A DNA stretch of 64,000 nt from Pelagibacterium montanilacus (lineage in GTDB: Bacteria; Pseudomonadota; Alphaproteobacteria; Rhizobiales; Devosiaceae), in NCBI RefSeq assembly GCF_003992665.1, contig NZ_RZMX01000059.1, forward strand, positions 124,001 through 188,000, read 5' to 3'. The notes under the pieces were generated by a model. That model was given only the letters and a program-made list of their open reading frames with translations, was not told the DNA's origin and ran no database searches. The position numbers and the translations under genes are program-made. Below, piece after piece: positions 42,013 to 51,886 of this stretch (its first letter is position 1; the number at the start of each line of letters is the position of its first letter).

Positions 42013-43838
42013 CCGGAGGTCTTGCTGCCCTGGCCCTTGACCGCCGGCTCCACCGGCCGCTTGCCTGCCAGAAACCCCTCGATCCCGCCCGCCGCCGAGA
42101 TCGCCTCCATGGTCGACCGATAGGCGGCTTCCTCCTGCTCCGGGCCACGCATGCCCGATCCGCCGGGCGCCGCGGGCGGATAAAGCACGAGGTCTCCGCC
42201 CATATCCGGCCCGTCCCGTCCCGGCTGGCGCGTCACCATCATCGAGCGTGCCAGAACCTCGGCGATCGGCGGGAAGTCCTCGGGCTTCTGACGCCGCAAG
42301 ACCAGCCCCCGGCGCGTGGTTCCTGCCTCGGGACGGGGCGCGAGGCGCCAATCCGATTGGCCCGATAGCGCGATGGCGATGTTGGGGCCGGCTTTCAGCG
42401 CCCGCATGGGCCCGAGCGGCAGATTGTCGGCCATGCCGCCGTCGACCAGGATTTCGCCCGCTGCCGTCACCCAGGGCGGCAGAACTGCGGGCAGGGCGGT
42501 CGCGGCACGGATGCCCTGCCAGGCCGGCCCGTCACGATGAAGCACCGGGGCGTTGGTGGACAGGTTCGCCGATACAAGGAAGGCCTGCAGCGGCAGGTCC
42601 TCGATCAGCCCATTGCCATGGCGCTTCCTCAGCGCGGCCTCGAAATGGCGATGGTCGTATACCGATTGCAACGGGGTGCCCGACCGGGCCAGCGCCCGCG
42701 AGCGCACCAGCATGTCTTCGATATCCGCCGCAATGGCGGCCGGCGCCTTGCCCCGCGCCATTTCCAGCGCCACGCAGGCCCCGATGCCCGTGCCCCCGAA
42801 CATGTCGAACACCGCGCCCGTCTCGCCAAGCGCCCGCAGCGCGCCCTTGTGGGCACTCCCGAGCGTCCCGCCGCCCCCCAGCACCGCGCCCAGCGCCTTG
42901 CCGGCCGTAAACCGGGCGATCCGCGCCACATCCTCGGGCCGGTCCAGCGCCGCGTGATGGTGAAGGTGCACGGCGCGCTCTTCGAGGAAATGGCTCGTGT
43001 TGACGATGGCCGAGCTGCCGCGCTCGCGCCAGATCACCAGCCCCACATTGTGCGGACCAAACTGCGAGAGCCCATAGGCTTCGAGTGCGCCGTGCGGCAC
43101 CGGCCCGTACCGGGCCTCGTCCATCGCCCCGACCAGCAACAGGTGATCGCATTGGCGCAGAATCGCCCGGTCCCAGGGTGGGGTGCCCTCCCCGGTCACC
43201 ATCACGACTTGGTCGTTGTCCTTCTCGCGCCCGGTCAGCCACGCGGTCAGCGCCGCGCCATCACTTGGGTCGAACCCGGACGGCATGTCCCGGTGCCGGA
43301 CGATTGCGGTTTTGCTCTCGGCGCCCAAGCGCTCCAGCAACATCTCGAGCAGGGTGTGGGGAATCGGCGTCGCCCCGGCCATGCACACCCCTATAGTGCG
43401 CGCCGCGCGCCGCACCGGGGGCAGGGCGGATGCCGGCGTGCGGGCCAGCCGCCGGCCCAGTACCTTGAGCATGACCCGGGAAATCGAGGGCACGTTCTGG
43501 GCGATTGTGTCATAGACCGGCCGGGTAAAGGCCAGCACCTCGCTGTCGCGCGCGGCCCTCACATCGGCGGCGTGCGGTTCGCCGGAAAAGAAGGCGACTA
43601 CCCCAATCGGCTCTCCCGGTCCGATCTCGGCCATAGGATGGACGCCAGTACCCAGCACCTCGAACCGACCCTGCAGGACGAGATACATCACCTCGGCACG
43701 CTCGCCCTCGCGCCCCACCAGCGCGCCGCGCGGGATGTGCCGCCGGGTGGCATTGTCCACGATAGCCGACCGGTCGGCAGCAGACAGGCCGCTGAACAGC
43801 TCGGTTGTGCCCAATAAGCTGGCCAGCGATTGCGTCAT
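41994..43838 (-). CDS. Cyclic-nucleotide-binding domain/patatin-like protein, catalytic serine missing
   Basis: 614 residues with the layout of neuropathy-target-esterase-like proteins. Residues about 14-130 are a cNMP-binding domain (LFSGLSAADRSAIVDNA, then MYLVLQGRFEVLG). Residues about 315-490 are patatin-like. The oxyanion loop is GGGGTLGSAHKGAL, with Leu for the usual Arg. The nucleophile elbow GxSxG reads GTGIG: the serine position is Gly351 (codon GGC, forward positions 42786-42788). The dyad aspartate is kept as Asp466 (LVDGGMADNLPL). A classical Ser-Asp lipase activity is therefore not expected. It may be a cNMP-regulated pseudoenzyme or scaffold. Confidence 0.83.
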   Translation of the reverse strand: MTQSLASLLGTTELFSGLSAADRSAIVDNATRRHIPRGALVGREGERAEVMYLVLQGRFEVLGTGVHPMAEIGPGEPIGVVAFFSGEPHAADVRAARDSEVLAFTRPVYDTIAQNVPSISRVMLKVLGRRLARTPASALPPVRRAARTIGVCMAGATPIPHTLLEMLLERLGAESKTAIVRHRDMPSGFDPSDGAALTAWLTGREKDNDQVVMVTGEGTPPWDRAILRQCDHLLLVGAMDEARYGPVPHGALEAYGLSQFGPHNVGLVIWRERGSSAIVNTSHFLEERAVHLHHHAALDRPEDVARIARFTAGKALGAVLGGGGTLGSAHKGALRALGETGAVFDMFGGTGIGACVALEMARGKAPAAIAADIEDMLVRSRALARSGTPLQSVYDHRHFEAALRKRHGNGLIEDLPLQAFLVSANLSTNAPVLHRDGPAWQGIRAATALPAVLPPWVTAAGEILVDGGMADNLPLGPMRALKAGPNIAIALSGQSDWRLAPRPEAGTTRRGLVLRRQKPEDFPPIAEVLARSMMVTRQPGRDGPDMGGDLVLYPPAAPGGSGMRGPEQEEAAYRSTMEAISAAGGIEGFLAGKRPVEPAVKGQGSKTSGQPPSA

Positions 43839-44168
43839 GGCACGTCCGGGTGAAGGCGATCTAGGAACCGGCTTGCCCCCTCCTCAAGTCAGGGCCGCTG
43901 GCGCGCGCGATACTCTCAGACCGGGCGCGGTTTTCAAGGGCAAAGTTTACCAAGGGTTAACCCTCTCGCCTGTCGACGCGTCGTCCTCCGCACCTGCCCT
44001 GCGCCTGGCTCCAGTCTGCCGGCGGGCGCCGGAAACGCCATGCTCGCATCCGAGCCGGAAGGGGCAACCCATTTCGCGGCCTCACGAAAAATTGGATGGC
44101 CAGACCTCGCGTATCGGGCCGGTTTGGACGAGTATGCGGCCACACTCGAAACACTTGAGGAGTTTCAA
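43839..44168. other. Divergent intergenic region with a 12-bp palindrome
   Basis: No gene is supported here. AGGGTTAACCCT at 43953-43964 is a perfect 12-bp palindrome. TTAACC is also the half-site of CtrA-type sites in alphaproteobacteria, but I do not see a clear second half at the right distance. A short open frame leading into the rhodanese gene from 44040 is not supported by a ribosome site. Confidence 0.4.
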
Positions 44169-45074
44169 ATGCGTCTGGCTTTCATGGCATTGGCTGCTTC
44201 GACCGCGCTGGTCTCCGGCCCGGTCTTCGCCCAGGCCGACATCACCCCGCTTGTCGACGCCGACTGGCTCAAATCCAATGCCGGCACCGAGAACGTGGTC
44301 GTCCTCGACATCCGTGATGACATCGACGGCACCGATCTCGGCGACAGCCCATACCTCGCCAATTCCGTCGTCGCGCCCTATGGCTCGGCCGGCTGGCGCA
44401 CTGATCTCGATGGCGTTCCGGGCAAGCTGCCCCCCGTCGAGGAAATCACCGCGCTGATCGAAGGACTCGGCATCGACAATGACGACCACGTCGTGATCGT
44501 CCCCTGGGGCACCGATTCCTCGGAGATGGGCGGCGCGACCCGCGTCTACTGGACCTTCAAGTATCTTGGCCATGATGCGGTCTCGATCCTCGATGGTGGC
44601 TGGCGTCAGTACGACGCCGTGGGCGGCGAGCGCGTAGCCGAAGTCGCGGCTCCCGAAGCCGCCGAGTTCTCGGTCGATCTTCAGGAAGACCTGCTGGCCA
44701 CCACCGACGAGGTCGTTGCCGCGCTCGAAGAGGGCGTGACTCTTGTCGATGGCCGTCCGGTGGAGCAGTATCGCGGCGAGTCCAAGAGCGGCGTCGTTGC
44801 CACTGCGGGCACCATCCCGGGGTCGATCAACATTCCCCATTCCGAGTTCTACAGCGCCGAATATGCGCGCTTTGCCCAGCCCGAGACCGTCGCCGCGCTG
44901 GTCGAGGCCGTGGGCCTGGGTTCGGAAGAGGAAAACATCGCGTTCTGCAACACCGGTCACTGGGCTTCGGTCGCCTGGTTCGGGCTCTCGGAGGTTCTGG
45001 GCAACAAGCAGACCTCCATGTATGACGGCTCGATGGCCGAATGGACGCAGGATCCGGAGCGTCCTGTCGAATAA
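44169..45074 (+). CDS. Exported two-domain rhodanese (sulfurtransferase)
   Basis: 301 residues. Signal peptide MRLAFMALAASTALVSGP ending VFAQ, so periplasmic. Two rhodanese domains. The first has VVVLDIRDDIDG and SILDGGWRQYD but no cysteine at the active loop (VPWGTDSSEM). The second has the catalytic Cys260 in AFCNTGHWASV. The loop CNTGHWAS differs from the CRxGxx loops of thiosulfate sulfurtransferases and 3-mercaptopyruvate sulfurtransferases. TTGAGGAG lies 8 bases before the ATG. It precedes a YeeE-type sulfur transporter, so it probably moves sulfane sulfur in the periplasm. Confidence 0.87.
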   Translation: MRLAFMALAASTALVSGPVFAQADITPLVDADWLKSNAGTENVVVLDIRDDIDGTDLGDSPYLANSVVAPYGSAGWRTDLDGVPGKLPPVEEITALIEGLGIDNDDHVVIVPWGTDSSEMGGATRVYWTFKYLGHDAVSILDGGWRQYDAVGGERVAEVAAPEAAEFSVDLQEDLLATTDEVVAALEEGVTLVDGRPVEQYRGESKSGVVATAGTIPGSINIPHSEFYSAEYARFAQPETVAALVEAVGLGSEEENIAFCNTGHWASVAWFGLSEVLGNKQTSMYDGSMAEWTQDPERPVE

Positions 45075-45094
45075 GTCCGCGTCCCGCGGATCGG

Positions 45095-45125
45095 CAGATG
45101 CCCCGGCGCCTCGTCGGGGCATCTG
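45095..45125 (+). terminator. Hairpin after the rhodanese gene
   Basis: CAGATGCCCCG and CGGGGCATCTG form a perfect 11-bp stem with a nine-base loop, followed by TGCGTTTACT. It is a terminator or attenuator between the rhodanese gene and the YeeE-type gene 95 bases downstream. Confidence 0.6.
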
Positions 45126-45219
45126 TGCGTTTACTCCCTGCCTGCCGGGCTCCTGATCGCCGCCGGATGGCAGGCCACGAAGACTCAACGGCGTTCACGC
45201 CGAACGAAAAGCAAGTGTC

Positions 45220-46434
45220 ATGTCCAATATCGCTATGGATCGTCCCGACTTCCTGCCCCCCGCCATCGCCGACAAGGGCCCGCTGCTTGTCGCCGGGCTG
45301 GGGCTGGTCATCGGGTTCATCGCCATCATGCTGGCCGTGGATCTGCGCCAGGCAACCCTGTTCGCCATCGGTGGTGGGCTGGGCGCCGCCCTCTATCACG
45401 GTGCCTTCGGCTTCACCGGCGGCTGGCGCCGCATGGTCGTTGAGCGCCGCGGCCGTGGCATGCGCGCCCAGATGCTCATGATCGGGGTCGCCACCATCGC
45501 CATGATCCCGCTCCTGGCCGCCGGCAGCGTCGGCGGTCAGCCGCTGGTCGGCGCGCTCGCGCCCGTGGGCCTTTCGGTCCTGATCGGCGCGGCGATCTTC
45601 GGGCTGGGCATGCAGCTGGGCGGTGGCTGTGGATCGGGTACGCTCTTTACCGTGGGCGGGGGCTCCTCGCGCATGCTGGTCACGCTCGCCTTCTTCATCG
45701 TCGGCGCGGTGGTGGGCACTGCCCATCTGCCCTGGTGGCTCGGTCAGCCCAGCCTGCCGGCCATCAGCATCGGGTCCGAACTGGGCACCGGGCTTGCCGT
45801 CCTCGTCACCCTCATTGGCCTTGGCGCGGTCGCCGCGCTCACCTGGGTCATCGAAAAGCGCGCCCATGGCAATATCGAGCCCGAGCCCGCCCCGCGCCGT
45901 GAAGGCTGGACCTGGCTTCTGCGCGGACCCTGGCCGCTGGTCGGCGCCGGCATGGCGCTCGCCATCCTCAACGTCGCAACCCTTCTGGTCGCCGGCCATC
46001 CGTGGTCGATCACCTACGGATTCGGCCTCTGGGGCGCCAAGATCGCCGACACGGTCGGCATTCCCGTCGCGAGCTGGGAATTCTGGACATGGCCGGCTCA
46101 GGCCCAGGCGCTCTCGATCTCGGTTCTGGCCGACAACACCTCGGTGATGAATTTCGGCATCATCCTGGGCGCCGCGCTCACCGCCGCGCTTGCGGGCAAG
46201 TTCGCGCCCAGGGTCAAGGTCCCATTCCCCTCGCTGGTCGCCGCCGCGATCGGCGGGCTGCTCATGGGCTATGGGGCACGCCTCTCGTTCGGCTGCAATA
46301 TCGGGGCGCTGTTCTCAGGCATCGCCTCGGGCAGCCTGCATGGCTGGCTCTGGTTCGCTGCCGCTTTCGTCGGCTCGTTCGCCGGCATCTGGCTGCGTCC
46401 CCTGTTCGGTCTGGATGGATTGGTCCGCAAATGA
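45220..46434 (+). CDS. YeeE/YedE (TsuA-like) thiosulfate/sulfur transporter
   Basis: 404 residues, about ten or more helices in two related halves. Conserved cysteine motifs are GMQLGGGCGSGTLF in the first half and RLSFGCNIGALFSGIASGSLHGW in the second. In characterised TsuA these cysteines contact thiosulfate along the path. The full two-domain length equals that family. The ribosome site is weak. The stop overlaps the Cys-repeat gene by ATGA. Role: movement of thiosulfate or a sulfane-sulfur compound across the inner membrane. Confidence 0.87.
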   Translation: MSNIAMDRPDFLPPAIADKGPLLVAGLGLVIGFIAIMLAVDLRQATLFAIGGGLGAALYHGAFGFTGGWRRMVVERRGRGMRAQMLMIGVATIAMIPLLAAGSVGGQPLVGALAPVGLSVLIGAAIFGLGMQLGGGCGSGTLFTVGGGSSRMLVTLAFFIVGAVVGTAHLPWWLGQPSLPAISIGSELGTGLAVLVTLIGLGAVAALTWVIEKRAHGNIEPEPAPRREGWTWLLRGPWPLVGAGMALAILNVATLLVAGHPWSITYGFGLWGAKIADTVGIPVASWEFWTWPAQAQALSISVLADNTSVMNFGIILGAALTAALAGKFAPRVKVPFPSLVAAAIGGLLMGYGARLSFGCNIGALFSGIASGSLHGWLWFAAAFVGSFAGIWLRPLFGLDGLVRK

Positions 46435-46967
46435 GTTCCCCGCGCAATACCCTGCTGTTCGGCGCCGCGCTGGCGGTCACCTCCGTGGCCATCGTTGCCG
46501 ATCACGTCACCCATCCGCTGCCCGCTCCCACGGCCAGCGTCGCCCAGAGCGAATCGAGCGCGGCAGGGCCCTGCGCTGCCGGTGCCGCGCCCTGCGCTGC
46601 CGGCGCCCCGGCCGCAGCCCCATGCGCAGCCGGCGCTCCGGCTGCGGCGCCCTGTGCCGCAGGAGCCCCCGCCGCTGCGCCCTGCGCTGCCGGTGCGCCT
46701 CTGGCCGCGCCCCCGCCGCCCCCTGCAGCCGCCCCCTGCGCCGCCGGGGCGCCTTCGCTCGCGGCCCCGCCGCCTCCGCCGGCTCCCATGCCGTCCGGGG
46801 ACGAAGGGGACGGGCAGGGGCAGTCCGAACTGGCCGCGCCCCCGCCGCCGCCCGCACCTATGCCCGAGAGCGCGCCCGCCGAGCCTGCGCTCGCCGCGCC
46901 GCCGCCGGCCCCCGCGCCAATGCCCGAAGGCGCGACCGAAGCGCCCGACCTCGTGGAGCAGGACTGA
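46431..46967 (+). CDS. Membrane-anchored Pro/Ala-rich protein with repeated Pro-Cys motifs
   Basis: 178 residues, no recognised family. A single N-terminal hydrophobic segment (about residues 8-23) anchors it or serves as an uncleaved signal. Six cysteines at residues 48, 55, 65, 75, 85 and 103 sit in the repeated unit PCAAGAPAAA, mostly ten residues apart. A second repeat, LAAPPPPPAPMP, occurs about four times in the C-terminal half, interrupted by acidic stretches. The protein is extended and low complexity, probably periplasmic. It is coupled by 1-4-base overlaps to the sulfur transporter and the next gene. A cysteine carrier for sulfane sulfur, or a metal buffer, is the inference. GC-rich low-complexity shadow coding is the alternative, but the overlaps and signal argue for a real gene. 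Confidence 0.7.
   Translation: MSSPRNTLLFGAALAVTSVAIVADHVTHPLPAPTASVAQSESSAAGPCAAGAAPCAAGAPAAAPCAAGAPAAAPCAAGAPAAAPCAAGAPLAAPPPPPAAAPCAAGAPSLAAPPPPPAPMPSGDEGDGQGQSELAAPPPPPAPMPESAPAEPALAAPPPAPAPMPEGATEAPDLVEQD
46566..46757 (+). repeat. In-gene tandem repeat encoding the Pro-Cys units
   Basis: About six copies of a roughly 30-base GC-rich unit (each containing a CCCTGCGCTGCCGG-like or CCATGCGCAGCCGG-like core) encode the PCAAGAPAAA series. Synonymous differences between copies, with cysteine retained, suggest selection on the protein. Confidence 0.75.
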
Positions 46968-47557
46968 TGAGCGAGGACCGCGACCTGGCCATGAGGGAAA
47001 TCGCCCTGTGCGAAACCGTCCTCGCCAAGGGCGGGCTCACGGTCGTCACCGAAACCTTGCGCGATGCGGGCAACATCGCCACCTGGGCGCACTATCCGGA
47101 AGGCGATGTCTTCGACCCGGCGACCGGCGCGCAGTGGTTCTACCACTGCCACCCGGTCCCCGAGGGCGAAACGCCTCTCGAGCACGGCCACTTCCATTGC
47201 TTCGTGCGTCCCGATGGCCGCGAGGGACCCATCCACCACCTCATCGCCATCGGAGTGGACCCTTATGGCCGGCTGGTGCGGCTCTTTACCGTCAACCAAT
47301 GGGTTGTGGGCGACGACTGGCTCGATGCGGCCCCCACCATCGCCCTTCTGGGGCGGTTCGACGTGCACATGCCGCGCCCCTCCTACCTCGTCAATCGCTG
47401 GCTCACCGCGGTCATCGCCGCCTACCAGACCGAGATCGCCGATCTCATCGCCCGGCGCGACCGGACCCTTGCCGGCCATACTGCCCCCGAGGGCACAGCA
47501 GTGCGCGAGGACAAGGCCCTCGAAGTCACCTCCGAGTTCATCATCCCCGCCTCCTGA
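46967..47557 (+). CDS. His/Cys-rich protein of unknown function (DUF6969-like)
   Basis: 196 residues, apparently cytoplasmic with no signal peptide. A cluster of possible metal ligands lies at residues 60-91: YHCHP, EHGHFHCF and IHHLIAIG (His60, Cys61, His62, His73, His75, His77, Cys78, His90, His91). I recall similar sequences as DUF6969, but cannot verify this. The start ATG 46967 overlaps the stop of the Cys-repeat gene (TGATGA). Together with the upstream genes it forms a four-gene sulfur-related block. A metal-dependent enzyme such as an oxidoreductase acting on sulfur compounds is possible. Confidence 0.68.
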   Translation: MSEDRDLAMREIALCETVLAKGGLTVVTETLRDAGNIATWAHYPEGDVFDPATGAQWFYHCHPVPEGETPLEHGHFHCFVRPDGREGPIHHLIAIGVDPYGRLVRLFTVNQWVVGDDWLDAAPTIALLGRFDVHMPRPSYLVNRWLTAVIAAYQTEIADLIARRDRTLAGHTAPEGTAVREDKALEVTSEFIIPAS

Positions 47558-47569
47558 TCGGCTCCGCCG

Positions 47570-48667
47570 TCAGCGTCGCGGTGCGTGCGCCGCGTCCCAT
47601 TTTGCGTCGGGCACCACCACCAGCTTGCCCACGAACCCCTTGCTCATGAAGTCCCGCTGGGCATCGTGAAAACCCGACAGCGGATAGGTGCCCGCCAGCA
47701 GCGGCTTGATCCGCCCCGCCTCGATATGCCCGAGCAGCCGCGCGAAATCCTTGCGCGTGCCCTGGGACGATCCGTGAAGCTGGAGCTGCTTGAGATACAT
47801 GGTCCGCAAATCCAGCGACACCACCGGCCCGGCGATCGCGCCCGCCGTGGTGTAGCGGCCCTCTGGCCGCAGGATGCGCAGCAGATCGTTAAACATCGGG
47901 CCCGCCACGAGGTCGGCCACCACGTCGATCTCGGCCCCGCCCGTCGCGTCCTCGACGGCGGCCACCAGATCCTCGCTATCGCGCGCGATCACCGCCTCCG
48001 CCCCGATGGCGATCAGCTTTTCCGCCTTGTCGGGCGTCGAGACCGCATAGGGGATCGCCCCGCGCACCCGGCACAATTGCAGGATGGCCGATCCCACCCC
48101 GCCCGATGCGCCGGTCACCAGCACCCGCTCGCCGGCGCCCACCTGCGCCCGCTCCAGCATCTGCTCGGCGGTCAGATACGCGCAGCAGAAGGTCGCCAGC
48201 TCCGCATCGGTCATCCCCGCACTGGTCGCGTGCGCGTTCTCCGATGGGATCGCGGTATATTCCGCATAGCCGCCATCCCGGCCGTGGCCGATATAGTCGA
48301 TGTCGCGCAGGCTGTCGTCGTCGCGGTTGTAAAGGCTGAAATCGACGATCACCCGCTCCCCGATCCGGCTCTCGGGCACATCCTCGCCCACCGCCACGAT
48401 CCGGCCCACCGTGTCCGTCCCCTGAATGCGCGGGAAGGTGAGCGTCGACCGCCCGCGCCGCCATGAGGATACCGCCCCCGGGTCGGTCTCGCTGCCATAG
48501 GCGCCCTCGCGCACCCACACATCGGTGTTGTTCATCCCGCAGGCGGTGATTTCGATCAGCACTTCGCCGCGCGCGGGCCGGGGCACCGGCACGTCCTCGC
48601 GATACTCCAGCGCATCGAGCCCGCCATGGCCGGTCAGCAGCACCGCTTTCATCGTCTCGGGTATCAT
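47570..48667 (-). CDS. Zinc-type/MDR alcohol dehydrogenase family protein
   Basis: 365 residues. MKAVLLTGHGGLDALEYREDVPVPRPARGEVLIEI is the MDR start; CGMNNTDVWVREG and QGTDTVGRIVAVG are in the catalytic-domain positions; VLVTGASGGVGSAILQLCRVRGA is the nucleotide-binding motif. A structural zinc loop with four cysteines is not present. The reaction is an NAD(P)-dependent reduction or oxidation of an alcohol, aldehyde or quinone. ATG 48667 overlaps the upstream Asp/Glu-racemase-like gene by ATGA. Only 12 bases separate it from the convergent His/Cys-rich gene. Confidence 0.83.
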   Translation of the reverse strand: MIPETMKAVLLTGHGGLDALEYREDVPVPRPARGEVLIEITACGMNNTDVWVREGAYGSETDPGAVSSWRRGRSTLTFPRIQGTDTVGRIVAVGEDVPESRIGERVIVDFSLYNRDDDSLRDIDYIGHGRDGGYAEYTAIPSENAHATSAGMTDAELATFCCAYLTAEQMLERAQVGAGERVLVTGASGGVGSAILQLCRVRGAIPYAVSTPDKAEKLIAIGAEAVIARDSEDLVAAVEDATGGAEIDVVADLVAGPMFNDLLRILRPEGRYTTAGAIAGPVVSLDLRTMYLKQLQLHGSSQGTRKDFARLLGHIEAGRIKPLLAGTYPLSGFHDAQRDFMSKGFVGKLVVVPDAKWDAAHAPRR

Positions 48668-49443
48668 GTCGTCTCCTGTGCGTGCGATTCTGGTGCCGGA
48701 TCGAGAGCCATCAGCGCGCCAGCGCCTGCAATCCGCGTGTCGGCACCGACCAGCCCCAGCCCGTGCCAGAGCGTCACCTGATTGGCGGTCAGAACCACAC
48801 GACCGGTCATCTCCTCGAACGCTTCGATCCGGTCGAGCGTGTTGATCGCCGTATCGGGAATGAGGATCGGCACGTCGCGTTCCCCCTGCGGCAGGCTGGC
48901 GGCGAATTCGGCCAGGAGGTCGCCCAGCGGCAGCATGAAGGAATGGGGCCCGTCCGGCGCGCCGAGCGCCCGGGATTGGCCCACGCTCACCCCTGCTGCC
49001 CGGAGGCATTTGACGAAAGCCGAGGTCACCGGCTCGGGATAGGCGCCCAGAAGATGCGCGCGGGTCGCTCCCAGCGCCTTGAGCGCTGCGATGAAGGCGA
49101 GCGTCGTCGAGCTCGCGGGCCGGTCCGCCGACCGCGCCAGGTCGTCGCGCTGGCGCTTGGCCCAGTCGAGCCCGCCGATGAAGCTGCCGCTTGTGCATGC
49201 CCAGATCACCGCGTCGCACCCCTGCGCGGCCAGCTCACGTCCCACCGGGCCGATCCGCTCGATGTCCCCGGTGGCCAGCAGATCGTCCTCGAAATGCCCC
49301 CCGCACATGGGCGAAAGCAGCGTCAGCGCATCCACGTCGGTCCGGCCGCGCCCGGCCAGCCATATGGATGGGGAATGCAACTCCGAGGCGATCGGATCGT
49401 CCGGCATCACGATGCCGAGTCGCGGGCGGTGTCCATCGGTCAT
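48664..49443 (-). CDS. Asp/Glu racemase / maleate isomerase / arylmalonate decarboxylase family protein
   Basis: 259 residues. RPRLGIVMPDDPI, then VIWACTSGSFIGG with Cys83, the family first catalytic cysteine. The second cysteine is normally in a CT motif before xTLxxI; here it reads IPDTAINTLDRIE, so the position holds Asp197. The following VVLTANQVTLWH is the usual SNQxxLW block. With only the first cysteine, a two-base racemase is unlikely; another isomerase or lyase reaction is possible. It is divergent from a LacI gene with operators between them and is coupled to the MDR dehydrogenase. Confidence 0.78.
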   Translation of the reverse strand: MTDGHRPRLGIVMPDDPIASELHSPSIWLAGRGRTDVDALTLLSPMCGGHFEDDLLATGDIERIGPVGRELAAQGCDAVIWACTSGSFIGGLDWAKRQRDDLARSADRPASSTTLAFIAALKALGATRAHLLGAYPEPVTSAFVKCLRAAGVSVGQSRALGAPDGPHSFMLPLGDLLAEFAASLPQGERDVPILIPDTAINTLDRIEAFEEMTGRVVLTANQVTLWHGLGLVGADTRIAGAGALMALDPAPESHAQETT

Positions 49444-49568
49444 GGGGAGGCCTTGGTGTCCATCTGGGGCAAAAGCGGGCGGGATCGGTAGGGTGCCCTT
49501 ACCCTCGCACAGGCTCCCGATCCCCTTCAAGGCCGGGCAAAACTGACATGGGGCAAACCCATCAGATT

Positions 49569-49580
49569 TGGAACGTTCCA
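49569..49580. promoter_or_regulatory. Operator copy 1 (perfect palindrome)
   Basis: TGGAACGTTCCA is a perfect 12-bp palindrome with a central CG, the usual LacI-family operator form. It lies 126 bases before the start of the minus-strand Asp/Glu-racemase-like gene and shares its sequence with the second copy at 49762-49775. Confidence 0.6.
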
Positions 49581-49753
49581 TTTATAGGTGCCCGCTGGAA
49601 CAGAAGCAGCAGCCCCTGCAGCCCCCGTCCAGGCAAAACTTGAGTGCCATTGGCTTCGTAGAAAAATCAATATAATCAATCTAATAATCTGGGCCCCGGA
49701 ACCCGCGTTTCCACTGTCCGGCAGAATCCCCTTCAACCCCACGTCGCCCCGCA

Positions 49754-49781
49754 TTGACAATTTGGATCGTTCCAATAAATT
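49754..49781 (+). promoter_or_regulatory. LacI-gene promoter with operator copy 2
   Basis: TTGACA (49754-49759) and TAAATT (49776-49781) with a 16-base spacer could form a promoter. The spacer is filled by TTGGATCGTTCCAA (49762-49775), which pairs at 12 of 14 positions and matches operator copy 1 (TTTGGAACGTTCCAT). Binding would block RNA polymerase, giving autorepression. Confidence 0.62.
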
Positions 49782-49833
49782 GCGCCCCAACAGCCCCCGG
49801 AAAAGGCGGGGCGGGAGGAGCGTCATTTCGGCA

Positions 49834-51878
<2,045 letters not shown>

Positions 51879-51886
51879 CCGCACCC

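Noticed and set aside
46566-46757. Possible CRISPR-like or non-coding tandem repeat
   Set aside because: The repeats have no unique spacers and keep one reading frame encoding PCAAGAP units, so they are part of a coding gene.
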